Origin: Luteitalea sp. | Lineage (GTDB): Bacteria > Acidobacteriota > Vicinamibacteria > Vicinamibacterales > Vicinamibacteraceae | Direction: 5' to 3' | Assembly: GCA_009377495.1 (NCBI GenBank) | Contig: WHTZ01000049.1 | Span: 1-48,276 of the forward strand | Length of the DNA stretch: 48,276 nucleotides | Shown here: positions 8,260 through 16,956 of the stretch, piece by piece | Layout: every line of letters starts with the position of its first letter | Position numbering within the stretch: position 1 is the first letter of the stretch | Notes under the pieces: model-generated | The model's input: only the letters and a program-made list of their open reading frames with translations | Database searches by the model: none | Told to the model about the DNA's origin: nothing | Made by a program: the position numbers and the translations under genes

Positions 8260-8447
8260 GTCACCTCTTTAGCGTTTGTCGACGATACGTGTTAGGCCGC
8301 ATTCCAATCACGGAACCTCTGTTCTCGAGGACGATAGACGATATTGTGCCGTGATTGTCTCTCGCCAAGTCGGGGGTGATGTCGAGGTCCTGCGTGAGAA
8401 GTGGGCTCCTCGTAATCGTGCCGCGATCCCACCGATGAGGAGGCCCG

Positions 8448-11400
8448 TCATCGCAGGAGCCGGTGCTGCAGTGCCGTCGCGGCGGTCTTGGTTCTGGAAG
8501 GCATGTCGAGCCTTTCGTCAACGCGGCTTTCGGGCGAGGTGACCCATCGGCGGTTTTGTCGGAGTGGGATCGTGAGCGTGATGCACGTGCCGTTGAGGGG
8601 AGAGGAAGTGAGGTCGAGGCCACCACCCAGCGTTCGCGCGCGGCGTTCCATGCTCGCCAGCCCATTTCCGGCCCTTCCGTTCTGTTCGGGACGAAACCCG
8701 TTGCCGTCGTCCCGAATCATCAACGCAAGGCCCCGTGCCTCGACCCTGAGCTCGATCTCGGCCGTGGTGCACGCTGCATGCCGGCCGATGTTGTTGACGG
8801 CTTCCTTGAAGATGAGGAACACCTCACGGCGGACGTCGGCGCCGAGCGCGAGGTCCTCGTCTGCCACAGGCGCCGTGAAGTGAAGAGCGATGTCTCGCGC
8901 CGTGAAGACATCGCTGGCGAAACGACGCATGCGCAGTACGAGATCGTGCAGCCGGTCCTTGGCGGGATCGATCGCCCACACGATGTCGCTCATCGAATCG
9001 ACGGATTCCTGAGAGATATCGGCAATGGACGACAGCCGCTGCGCGACCTCGGGCGACTTCTGCGCGACCTGCTGCGCTGTCACGCCGCTCAACAGGGCGA
9101 TCTTGGAGAGGTTCGAGCCGATGTCGTCGTGGAGATCCGTTGCAATGCGGACGCGCACGCGCTCGAGCTCGACGAGGCGCGATACACGATAGCGGTGAAC
9201 GCCCACAGCCAACGCGAGACCGACGGTTGCCGAGAGTGTCAGGAACCACCATCGCTGCCACATGGGCGGAAGCACGCGAAAGATCGCCGAGGCAGATGGC
9301 GGTGACGCCCCGTCGGAGCCCGAAGCCAACCGCACCGTGAACCGATAGTCCCCGGGTGCGAGCCTCGCATAGGTGACCGCCTGCTCCTCGCTCGGTGGGC
9401 TCCAGTTTTCATCGGCGCCCTCCAACCGATATTGATAGCGAAGCGTTCTACCGACGCCGAACGCCAGGCCGAAGTACTCGATGCGAAGCTGATTCGTCCG
9501 CGATGACAGCGCTGGGAGCGACACTCTCGATTCACCCAGCTGAGAAAGTGGCAGCAGGTCACCGTCGATGTTCACGCGACCGATGAACACTCGTTCCGGC
9601 TCATCCGGCTCCAACTCCTCCGGCACGAGTCGGGACACACCGCGGCGAGTGCCAAACCACAGTGCGCCGTCCTGATCTCGAAATGCGAGGTGGACGGCGA
9701 CATCCGCGAGGCCGTCCGCGGGCGTGTAACGCCGTGTCTGTCCGGTTGCGGGATCGAGCCGTGCGAGTCCGCGCGCCGTGCCGATGTAGAGGCGCCCCCA
9801 TTTGTCCTCGACAAGACTGTAGATCGCGCGGCTGCCCGACCGGTCGACGTGCGCGAACGGAGCAAAGCGCGGTGAGGGTGCCTCGGGTTGGTCCGCGCGC
9901 GCCATCTGTCCTGAGCCGGTCGCGATCCACAGCCGACCCTTGTGGTCGAGCAGTAGCAACCGAACCATCCCGGCTGGCACGCCCGCGTCCGCGGTGAAGA
10001 ACGTGAAGTGGCCATCGCGGTAGCGGGCGACGCCGCCTTCGTAGAAGCCAATCCAGAGGTTGCCGGCGCGATCCTCCGCAAAGGCGGTCGGCGCGCTGAA
10101 GCGACGGAGACCATCCCGTTCCGTGTACCGGTGTAGGCGGCCGGTCGCCCGTTCCCACCGGGTCAGCCGATTGCGCTCGCTCGAGATGGTGCCGATCCAA
10201 ATGTCACCGACAGCGTCCTCGTACAGTCGAAAGATGTTGTCACCCGTGAGGCCATCCTTCTTCGTGTAGACCGCCCGGGGCCGACTGCGGTGGAGCGTTT
10301 GCACGTCGCCACCGGGGAAACGATAAAGGCCGTTCCCGGTCGGGATCCACCACTCACCCAGGTCGTCTTGGAAGGCGGTTTGCGCCCAGCCCCAAAAGCC
10401 TTCTGACTCGGGCGCGTTGACGCGAAAGACCTCGAACCGGCGCTCTCTGAAGCAGGCGAGTCGCGTCGCCTGGTCCAGAACGAGACAGAGCTCTCCCCGA
10501 TTGGTTTCGAAGAAGGAGGAGGCGCTGGACGGATCGAGGCCATCGGCTTTGTTGTAGCTGACGAGCCCATTGCGCGCGATGCGTAGCAGGCCGTCGTCGG
10601 TCCCCAGCCAGAGATTGCCCGCGCCATCCTCGCCGATGGCATGACCGCCGGTAAGTCCCTGCGCCTCCGTGTAGGTCGCGAAGCGCTGTCCATCGAACTC
10701 CTGCAGCCGAGTCGCGCCGGCAATCCACACCCGGCCATCGCTGTGCTGCTCGATGGCATGTACCGCTTCTCCGGGAAAGAAGCTGGGTCGGCAGCGTCTG
10801 GCTTCATCCATGCTGAAGACCTGCGGTGATTTCTGGCAGCCGCGCGTGCCCGGTGTGAATACTGTCAGGCCGGCCGCCGAGCCGATCCAGAGCCGTCCCG
10901 CCCGATCTGGTAATAGGGAGCGGACGTCCGGGTTCACCCCTGGGACCCGCTGTGCGTACTCGACCCCCTCGCCGTTCGATAGGATTCCGAAGAGCCCAGT
11001 TCCGGCGGCAATCCAGAGCTGGCCGTGTCGATCTTCGACGAGGTCACTGATGCCGTCAGTTCCGAGCCCACCCACATCGAACCGACGAAACGCTGCGTCG
11101 TCGGTGGGCTCGTCCATCCGAAAGAGGCCAAAATCTGTACCCGCCCAGATTCGCCCGCGCCCGTCTCGATGAAGCACGTTGACACGGTTCGTTTGCGTGT
11201 CAGGACCGACGGGGTACACGATCATTCGTGGGCGGTTCGTTCCCGCCTGCGTTCCTTCGCGTGCTGCGGCATCGAAGCGAGCGACACCACCGCCGTTGGT
11301 TGCCAACCAATAGATGCCCGCCGGGTGCTCGAGCAGGTCGTTGACCATTGGATGGGGAAGACCGCTCTCTACACCGTAGGTGATGAAGTTGGAGCCATCG

Positions 11401-11633
11401 AAACGGGTCAGACCGTCCGAGGTACAGAACCACATGAAGCCCCGCGAGCCACGGCGTACGCAGCCGACGAGGTTGCTGCCAAGACCATCTAGGGCCGTGA
11501 AGACGCGCACAGGCAGCCGCTCGGCGTGCCCGGGGCTCGCAGCGGCGAGGACGCCCATCACACAGAGAAGCTGACAAATTCGGGTCACGCAGCTCGACGG
11601 TTGCAACGCGGGCTGGCGCGCGAGATTGGCCAT
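8448..11633 (-). CDS. Propeller-type sensor histidine kinase (HisKA_3), orphan
   Basis: This is a membrane histidine kinase of about 1060 aa. The start at 11633 was preferred over a TTG at 11696; it gives a signal/anchor peptide followed by GHAERLPVRVF. A two-component propeller of repeated segments (RGFMWFCTSDGLTRFDG, GRIWAGTDFGLFR, GNLWLGTDDGLLR and so on) fills the periplasmic part. It is followed by a Y_Y_Y domain (YQYRLEGADENW) and a transmembrane helix (WWFLTLSATVGLALAVGV). The cytoplasmic part has the HisKA_3 H-box ATDLHDDIGSNLS and a HATPase with EAVNNIGRHA, DDGNGF and GLASMERRA. Such kinases normally phosphorylate a LuxR-type response regulator encoded next door. None is seen here: downstream lies only a gene-poor stretch, and the last 25 or so residues look like an unrelated tail. 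The signal is probably a glycan or its breakdown product, by family analogy. Confidence 0.9.
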   Translation of the reverse strand: MANLARQPALQPSSCVTRICQLLCVMGVLAAASPGHAERLPVRVFTALDGLGSNLVGCVRRGSRGFMWFCTSDGLTRFDGSNFITYGVESGLPHPMVNDLLEHPAGIYWLATNGGGVARFDAAAREGTQAGTNRPRMIVYPVGPDTQTNRVNVLHRDGRGRIWAGTDFGLFRMDEPTDDAAFRRFDVGGLGTDGISDLVEDRHGQLWIAAGTGLFGILSNGEGVEYAQRVPGVNPDVRSLLPDRAGRLWIGSAAGLTVFTPGTRGCQKSPQVFSMDEARRCRPSFFPGEAVHAIEQHSDGRVWIAGATRLQEFDGQRFATYTEAQGLTGGHAIGEDGAGNLWLGTDDGLLRIARNGLVSYNKADGLDPSSASSFFETNRGELCLVLDQATRLACFRERRFEVFRVNAPESEGFWGWAQTAFQDDLGEWWIPTGNGLYRFPGGDVQTLHRSRPRAVYTKKDGLTGDNIFRLYEDAVGDIWIGTISSERNRLTRWERATGRLHRYTERDGLRRFSAPTAFAEDRAGNLWIGFYEGGVARYRDGHFTFFTADAGVPAGMVRLLLLDHKGRLWIATGSGQMARADQPEAPSPRFAPFAHVDRSGSRAIYSLVEDKWGRLYIGTARGLARLDPATGQTRRYTPADGLADVAVHLAFRDQDGALWFGTRRGVSRLVPEELEPDEPERVFIGRVNIDGDLLPLSQLGESRVSLPALSSRTNQLRIEYFGLAFGVGRTLRYQYRLEGADENWSPPSEEQAVTYARLAPGDYRFTVRLASGSDGASPPSASAIFRVLPPMWQRWWFLTLSATVGLALAVGVHRYRVSRLVELERVRVRIATDLHDDIGSNLSKIALLSGVTAQQVAQKSPEVAQRLSSIADISQESVDSMSDIVWAIDPAKDRLHDLVLRMRRFASDVFTARDIALHFTAPVADEDLALGADVRREVFLIFKEAVNNIGRHAACTTAEIELRVEARGLALMIRDDGNGFRPEQNGRAGNGLASMERRARTLGGGLDLTSSPLNGTCITLTIPLRQNRRWVTSPESRVDERLDMPSRTKTAATALQHRLLR

Positions 11634-11769
11634 GGTTTCACGCACTTGAAGGGAAAACGTTTCGGCCCCCCCAATGCGAACAGTCGCCGCGTCCAAATAC
11701 GTCCAAGCTCGACAGCTAGGCCGTCTCCTCAGGCCGGACTCGTGACACGTGGAGCACGCTTCCTACCAC

Positions 11770-12933
11770 TTACATCACCATCGGCCATCTGAACGTGGAC
11801 CGCAAGTTCACTCGCTTACCGCTCCGCCCGGATTCGCGCGCGGCCTCGATGATTTCCAGCACGTGCAGCGCATGCTCCACAGCTATCAGGGGCTCCGCTC
11901 CGGTCGCCAGCGAGTCGGCTATCACCGTCGCGCCCTGCTGCCACACATACGATCGGGGGTCAGGCACGAAACGTTGCGGCGTCTCATGAGCATGGGTTGC
12001 CACGTCGACGCCAAACGGTGCCCAGTCGTAACCGACCAGCCCCATGGTGCCGTGGGTGCCCCATACGGTGATGGTGTGCTTCTCTTGCCCCTTGCCTTCG
12101 TGACCATACGGATCGAAGTAGTTGAAGCCGCACTGCACGTGAGACAGCACGCCATGGCCATGATTCATCAAGACCATCGCATTGTCTTCGGCCTCCACCT
12201 TGATCGTTCCTTTGTTGTCTACCGTCCGTTCCGGCGTGACAATGCTGGTCATGGCCATGACAGATGTCGCAGGGCCCAGCAGACCGGTCAGCGTGGCAAG
12301 ATTGTAGACACCAAGGTCGGGTAGACTGCCGCCGTCCTTCTCATAGAAGAAGGCAGACCAGGTTGGACCCAGATGTCCGTAGTGCGCATGGGCACTCGAC
12401 ACGTTGCCGAGCGTACCCTCGCGTATCGTCCGCGACATGAAGGCGAACTGCGGACTGTTGACGACGGCTGGAGCACCCCAGATGCGAAGCCTGCGACTCG
12501 TGGCCAGGTCCAGCAATGCTTTGCCTTCGCTGTACGTGTTGGCCATGGGCTTCTCACTCCATACGTGCCGACCGGCAAGAAGCGCCTGCCGGTTGAGTCT
12601 GCCGTGCTCCTGCATATCGGTGAGATTGACGAACAGGTCGAACGCCGGCCCGGCCAGCATCGCATCGATGTGAGGATAGTGATGCGGGACGTTGTACGTT
12701 GCAGCCTGCTGCTTGGCCCTCTCGTAGATGACGTCACATGTGCTGACGAGCTCTGCATGCGATGACCGTGAAAGGTGAGGGAGGTATTGTGTAGATACGC
12801 TTCCGCAGCCGATTACACCAACTCGTATTTTCTTGGACTGCGCAACAGCAAAACCTTCTATTGATGCGAGCAGGAGGCCGGCGCCTGCCATCGCCGTGCG
12901 CTGGAGAAATTCGTGACGGGAAATGGGATTCAT
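11770..12933 (-). CDS. Secreted Gfo/Idh/MocA-family oxidoreductase
   Basis: This 387-aa NAD(P)-dependent oxidoreductase probably acts on a sugar or sugar derivative. The start at 12933 was chosen because the product then begins MNPISRHEFLQRTAMAGAG, a Tat-like signal in which the second Arg is replaced by His. The Rossmann motif is RVGVIGCGSVS, and the substrate-binding lysine motif is WSEKPMA. An upstream start at 13035 would overlap the preceding gene. The gene lies 34 nt after the gluconate-dehydrogenase-subunit-3-like gene, suggesting an operon. The substrate is not deducible. Confidence 0.88.
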   Translation of the reverse strand: MNPISRHEFLQRTAMAGAGLLLASIEGFAVAQSKKIRVGVIGCGSVSTQYLPHLSRSSHAELVSTCDVIYERAKQQAATYNVPHHYPHIDAMLAGPAFDLFVNLTDMQEHGRLNRQALLAGRHVWSEKPMANTYSEGKALLDLATSRRLRIWGAPAVVNSPQFAFMSRTIREGTLGNVSSAHAHYGHLGPTWSAFFYEKDGGSLPDLGVYNLATLTGLLGPATSVMAMTSIVTPERTVDNKGTIKVEAEDNAMVLMNHGHGVLSHVQCGFNYFDPYGHEGKGQEKHTITVWGTHGTMGLVGYDWAPFGVDVATHAHETPQRFVPDPRSYVWQQGATVIADSLATGAEPLIAVEHALHVLEIIEAARESGRSGKRVNLRSTFRWPMVM

Positions 12934-12967
12934 GGTGGAGGCTCCCAGGCGCCGGAGCCGCCTCGCG

Positions 12968-13690
12968 CTACTTATGGCCTCCCGGATGCGTGCATCCGGG
13001 ATAGCTTTCGTGGAAGAGATTGCCGGTCCATCCAAGCTCTTTCATGCCGGCCTCGGACGAGTAGTGCGAACGAGCCACCCACTCCTTGAGGTGATCGAAA
13101 TGCGCGCGAACGTTGGGTCTGGCTGGGCCCGCCAGGTTCGCAGGACGTCGATCGCTACGCTGCTCGCCGCTCTGCTCGCCGTTTGCCGTTTGGTCTGCCT
13201 TTGTCGGCTCCTGGGTCGACATCTCCTCGAGCAGACCGACCTGCTCGGCCTCCGTCAGCTCTTTGAACGGTTTACGATGTCGCTCGATCGCCGCGCCGTC
13301 GAAGGCACCAAGCGCGGACAGGAACCGCTGCTGCGTCTCGGTGCTCTCGACCGCGAGCACCGAATCGATGAATCTGTCGGAGGCTGTCGCCTTGGCGCCC
13401 GGCACGATCAGCTCGGCCACCACCGCGAGGGTCGCAAATTGATGTGCGTCGAGGAACTCCAGCTTGGCGTCGTCCTCCGGCCTTGCCGCGGTTGCCCGCG
13501 CCGCCGCGTGCCGCTCCACGGGATGCTCGTGCCCCTCGAGGGCAAACGGCAGGGCAAGGCTGGCGCCAACACCGGCCGCAAGCCCCTGGAGGGCTGCGCG
13601 ACGATTCAACATCGGTGACGTGCCGCCCGCGGTTGGCTTAGGGGTTTGCTCGGGAGATGGCACCACCGGCAACATTCGCGTGTCGACCAT
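12968..13690 (-). CDS. Gluconate 2-dehydrogenase subunit 3-like protein
   Basis: This 240-aa exported protein starts at ATG 13690 with GGGAGG upstream. The Tat signal NRRAALQGLAAGVGASLALP begins near residue 29. The rest matches the small subunit family of membrane-bound gluconate dehydrogenases: FLDAHQFATLAVVAELIVPG, then FIDSVLA and ALGAFDGAA. The charged stretch at about residues 165-185 (TKADQTANGEQSGEQRSD) is a linker-like insertion. The family normally partners a GMC flavoprotein, but here its partner is the Gfo/Idh/MocA gene 34 nt downstream, and no GMC or cytochrome gene is in the window. It probably helps export or mature the periplasmic oxidoreductase, by inference from family. Confidence 0.8.
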   Translation of the reverse strand: MVDTRMLPVVPSPEQTPKPTAGGTSPMLNRRAALQGLAAGVGASLALPFALEGHEHPVERHAAARATAARPEDDAKLEFLDAHQFATLAVVAELIVPGAKATASDRFIDSVLAVESTETQQRFLSALGAFDGAAIERHRKPFKELTEAEQVGLLEEMSTQEPTKADQTANGEQSGEQRSDRRPANLAGPARPNVRAHFDHLKEWVARSHYSSEAGMKELGWTGNLFHESYPGCTHPGGHK

Positions 13691-13771
13691 CGGTCCTCCC
13701 GTCGTCGTGTCGGGGTCTTCGCGGAGCTTAACATCGTGTCACGCGGGCCGCAAGGCAGCGGCGCTCAGTGC

Positions 13772-16054
13772 TCATCGGTCAGGCAACGGGCACACGTCGA
13801 CTGGGAACTGCTCGCTGGCGTCGGGTTCCCAACATGGCAGGTTAGCGACCGCGTCCCGCGCGGCGCCGGATGCTGGAATACCCCACGCCTCGAAGAACGG
13901 CCCCAGGTTCCATCCAACCTGCTGCGAGAACCGCACGAGCCATTGGTCACGCTTCTCGCCATCGTTGACGGGCAGCTCGTCCTCGGGCGTCTCGCGATAC
14001 TCGAAAAACAGCGCCTTGTAAGTCTCCCAGCCGAATGCCTGCTGCAATTGCTCGTAGAAGACCAACGCGATAAACGGATCGCTCTTCCAAAGCGTGAACC
14101 GGTCGGGATCACTGAAGTCGTATTGAGCCATCTGCTCCTGGCGAAACATCAACGATCCACGCGGGTTCTCGGAGACCGGGATGCCGACTACGGTTTCAAA
14201 GGTGTATAGGGTGAAGAGGTTGACGGTGACCTCACCGGTGCCGTCGAACGTCCAATGGCTGCTTTGATGATTGTGGCCAATCTCATGGAAGAAGCCCCAC
14301 CGGGGATCCACGAAATCATCTCTAGAGGAATCGGTGGTTCGCAGATAGTCCACGTCAACGAGCTGTCCTTGCACGCTGAGGGGACCCATGATCGGATAGC
14401 CGGCGTGCATGAAGCCGGCGGAGATCTGCTCGTCGACGACGAACCGCTCTGCGGACGCTCTCGCGCGAGGTCGCTGAGCCAAATCCGCTTGCGAGTCGAG
14501 CACCTCGTCCCAAACATCCACGACCTGATCGGGGTCGCTCACCTGCTGGAGCTGGAGGGCGGGGAGGGTAAGAATGAGCTTGTCCGACTCGATCTCACCC
14601 CAGGGCGCAGGACGATAGCGGAGGGAGTCGTTCCACACGTTGACCTTCGTGACACCCTGGATGAAGCGTGGAGACTGCACGGCGCCCCTGATCCTAGTCG
14701 GAAAATCCGCAACCGATGTGTCGGCTGGGACGTCGACGTAGATGAGTCCGCCAAATGGATTCGCGACATGGATCAATGGCGTGTCGAGCGGCGTGCTGAA
14801 GGAGATCTCCGGGAAGCGTTGCCAAGAGGGGAGGTGCCAGAGTTGATCCGTGTGCGCACCGATGCGGAGATGGAACCCTTGCCCCGCCGCCCGGTGGGAG
14901 ATCTGCACGATGATGCGCTCGCCTGGCGGCGCATACAGTCCGGTGCTCTGCCACCGCGGCCGGGCCGTATCGATCCAGACCTGCTTGGTGGTGCGTTCTG
15001 CATCCTCGCCGACCTCGCCCGGGAAGAACTGCGCCGCCGGATGAGCGAACGTGCGCTGGTCGGGAGGCAGCCGTTCGATGACGCGGAACTCGTAGACGAC
15101 CGCCATCCGCCCGATTGGATTCGTCAACGTAATGGGGGCCTCGGGCGTCGGCACGGTGTGCAGGTCCGGGTCTTGAATGGCGTCCTCGACGCGAGGAAGC
15201 AGCAACGTATCATCGAGCGGAACCGACCGGACGGCGATGCCCAACGTGACGGCCGCTTGAGTGGCTTCCAATGGCGGCAGATCGCCTGCTAGCGCGGCAT
15301 CGAAGGCATGCTGCGCGTGGGTGAGCGCCGAGGGCGGATTCGTTGCCGTAAAGCCGATGTCGGACGTGCGGCTCAGAAACACGTCGGTCCAGGCGAGTCC
15401 CGCTGGATTGACAATGTGGTTTCCCGGAAAGTCTTCCGCCAGGTCTTCTGACGGGTTGAGCTGCGCCCACCCCCATCCTGTCATCGCGAGCACGAGGCCG
15501 CCACCGCTTTCGACGAACGTTCCGAGCGCCTGCACATCCTCGGCCGTGTAATCAGGCCACGGAACCGCATAGATCACGTCGTAATCGGAGAGGGCGGCCG
15601 TCGTCGTCTCTTCGGCGTCGTAGCCGATCGCGCCAAGACGCGCGGCGAGATCGCCGAGCCCGCCGATCACGCCAAGACGCGGCTCTGGCTTGTCCGGCGC
15701 CAGCCAGGCGACGATGTTGTGATGTAGTTGCAGATTGTTCGTGCCGGGTATGTCCCAAAAGTCCGAGCTGGCGAGAAAGCCATCGTGACCCAGTACGACA
15801 AGGCGTCCCGCACCGTCGCGTGCCGCCGCGACCACGGCCTCGCGCGTGTCGTCGGTCGAACCGCCGAGAATGACAGGGAACGCCTCGGTGCCGTAGACCG
15901 CCAGCGACCCCGGTATCGCCCCGCCAGTCCAGCCGACCATCGTCACACCGTTCAACAGGGTGTCCAGATCACCAGGTTGCTGGGCCCACGCCGTTCCACC
16001 CGTGAATACGAGGGCCGCAGCCGACATGACAAGCCGCTGACAAAGAGCCTGCAT
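13772..16054 (-). CDS. Secreted M60-family (enhancin-like) zinc metallopeptidase
   Basis: This 760-aa protein carries a signal peptide (residues 1-25, ending TAWAQ). Residues 30-260 form a glutamine-amidotransferase-like fold (GRLVVLGHDGF, VIGGLGDLAARLG, ESGGGLVLAMTGWGW). The C-terminal half is a peptidase M60 domain with FHEIGHNHQ at about residue 590 as the zinc site and a downstream Glu in GTGEVTVNLFTLY. An N-terminal M60 beta-domain precedes it (TGLYAPPGERIIVQI). Family members cut mucin-like or other glycoproteins. It ends 82 nt before the gluconate-dehydrogenase-like gene on the same strand and may share its transcript, but this is uncertain. Confidence 0.85.
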   Translation of the reverse strand: MQALCQRLVMSAAALVFTGGTAWAQQPGDLDTLLNGVTMVGWTGGAIPGSLAVYGTEAFPVILGGSTDDTREAVVAAARDGAGRLVVLGHDGFLASSDFWDIPGTNNLQLHHNIVAWLAPDKPEPRLGVIGGLGDLAARLGAIGYDAEETTTAALSDYDVIYAVPWPDYTAEDVQALGTFVESGGGLVLAMTGWGWAQLNPSEDLAEDFPGNHIVNPAGLAWTDVFLSRTSDIGFTATNPPSALTHAQHAFDAALAGDLPPLEATQAAVTLGIAVRSVPLDDTLLLPRVEDAIQDPDLHTVPTPEAPITLTNPIGRMAVVYEFRVIERLPPDQRTFAHPAAQFFPGEVGEDAERTTKQVWIDTARPRWQSTGLYAPPGERIIVQISHRAAGQGFHLRIGAHTDQLWHLPSWQRFPEISFSTPLDTPLIHVANPFGGLIYVDVPADTSVADFPTRIRGAVQSPRFIQGVTKVNVWNDSLRYRPAPWGEIESDKLILTLPALQLQQVSDPDQVVDVWDEVLDSQADLAQRPRARASAERFVVDEQISAGFMHAGYPIMGPLSVQGQLVDVDYLRTTDSSRDDFVDPRWGFFHEIGHNHQSSHWTFDGTGEVTVNLFTLYTFETVVGIPVSENPRGSLMFRQEQMAQYDFSDPDRFTLWKSDPFIALVFYEQLQQAFGWETYKALFFEYRETPEDELPVNDGEKRDQWLVRFSQQVGWNLGPFFEAWGIPASGAARDAVANLPCWEPDASEQFPVDVCPLPDR

Positions 16055-16268
16055 AGATCCACCGCCTCATCCATTTCCAACGCAATGCTGGGTGCTGGCA
16101 ACCAAAGAGGACCGACACTCCATCCAACCGGTCGGCAACGTAGGCGACCGGGCCCGTCACGTGAAGCTCTCTGGCATATGGTTATTGGCGTCAATAGCGG
16201 ACACGCAACACTATAGCCGCAACGTCGCTGGGTTGCGTCCTGTCTCAGGAACCAATAATTTCAACGAG

Positions 16269-16601
16269 TTACCCAAGCTCAAGGAAGGCTGCAACGTTTT
16301 GCTGGACAAAGCGCCTCACATCATCAACATGCCCTTGGAGCAACGTGACGACGTCCTGTGTCGTGCAGTTGCCGATTCGGAGCCAGATAATCTTGGGCGG
16401 CGCACCGTGCAGAACACTGAGACGGTGGAAGTCCTCGTCCTTGGTCACAAGCGTGCACCCGCGCTCGGCGGCTGCACGCCACACCGCAACATCAGGCGCG
16501 GCGGCGAGGCCGATTGCGACAACGTGCAACGATTCGGGATAGAGATCCGCGACGAGCTCCGGAAGGCGACTCGACAGCTGCTCGTCGAAGAGCAATGGCA
16601 T
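16269..16601 (-). CDS. DUF5615 PIN-like toxin of a VapBC-type pair
   Basis: This 110-aa protein begins MPLLFDEQLSSRLP, with the early Asp of PIN-like nucleases. It also contains VWRAAAERGCTLVTKDEDF, with the second acidic cluster KDEDF, and a C-terminal alpha-helix. DUF5615 proteins are compact PIN-fold RNases found with DUF433 partners. It starts 6 nt after the stop of the DUF433 gene, so translation is coupled. The target RNA is unknown. Confidence 0.85.
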   Translation of the reverse strand: MPLLFDEQLSSRLPELVADLYPESLHVVAIGLAAAPDVAVWRAAAERGCTLVTKDEDFHRLSVLHGAPPKIIWLRIGNCTTQDVVTLLQGHVDDVRRFVQQNVAAFLELG

Positions 16602-16607
16602 GTCGAG

Positions 16608-16835
16608 CTACGCGGCTGGGACGGCTAGGCTCCGGCGCTCACGTTCTGCCGCGTACGCCAAGCAGGCGCGGATGTCATCGCGTGTGAGCTGGGGAAAATC
16701 CGCCAAGAGCTCAGACTCGATCATGCCGCCGGCCAGATAGTCCAGCACATCACCCACTGTGATTCGTGTGCCACGGATACACGGCTTCCCGAACCGAACG
16801 GCGGGGTCGATTGTAATGCGCTCAAGAATCGACAT
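16608..16835 (-). CDS. DUF433 antitoxin-like protein
   Basis: This 75-aa helix-turn-helix-like protein contains ITIDPAVRFGKPCIRGTRI and TVGDVLDYLAGGM, the signature of DUF433, then a second helical part FPQLTRDDIRACLAYAAER. It is the predicted antitoxin and autoregulator of the downstream DUF5615 gene. No convincing SD precedes ATG 16835, so translation may be leaderless or weakly initiated. Upstream, on the other strand, lies the truncated permease gene. Confidence 0.87.
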   Translation of the reverse strand: MSILERITIDPAVRFGKPCIRGTRITVGDVLDYLAGGMIESELLADFPQLTRDDIRACLAYAAERERRSLAVPAA

Positions 16836-16956
16836 ACGACCAGTTTATTGCATCGGCCGAACGGCGACAACCGGGGTGGTTGGTTGGTGGCTGGTGGCGT
16901 CGTGAGAGGTCGTGAAGAGGGACACCGCGAGCGACAGCCTGTCTTGCCTGGAGTAA

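Noticed and set aside
8260..8447. Possible response regulator downstream of the kinase
   Set aside because: No receiver or LuxR-type motif is found in any frame of this stretch.
14255..15292. 345-codon open frame on the + strand
   Set aside because: It is antisense to the M60 peptidase gene, which has a zinc motif and signal peptide.
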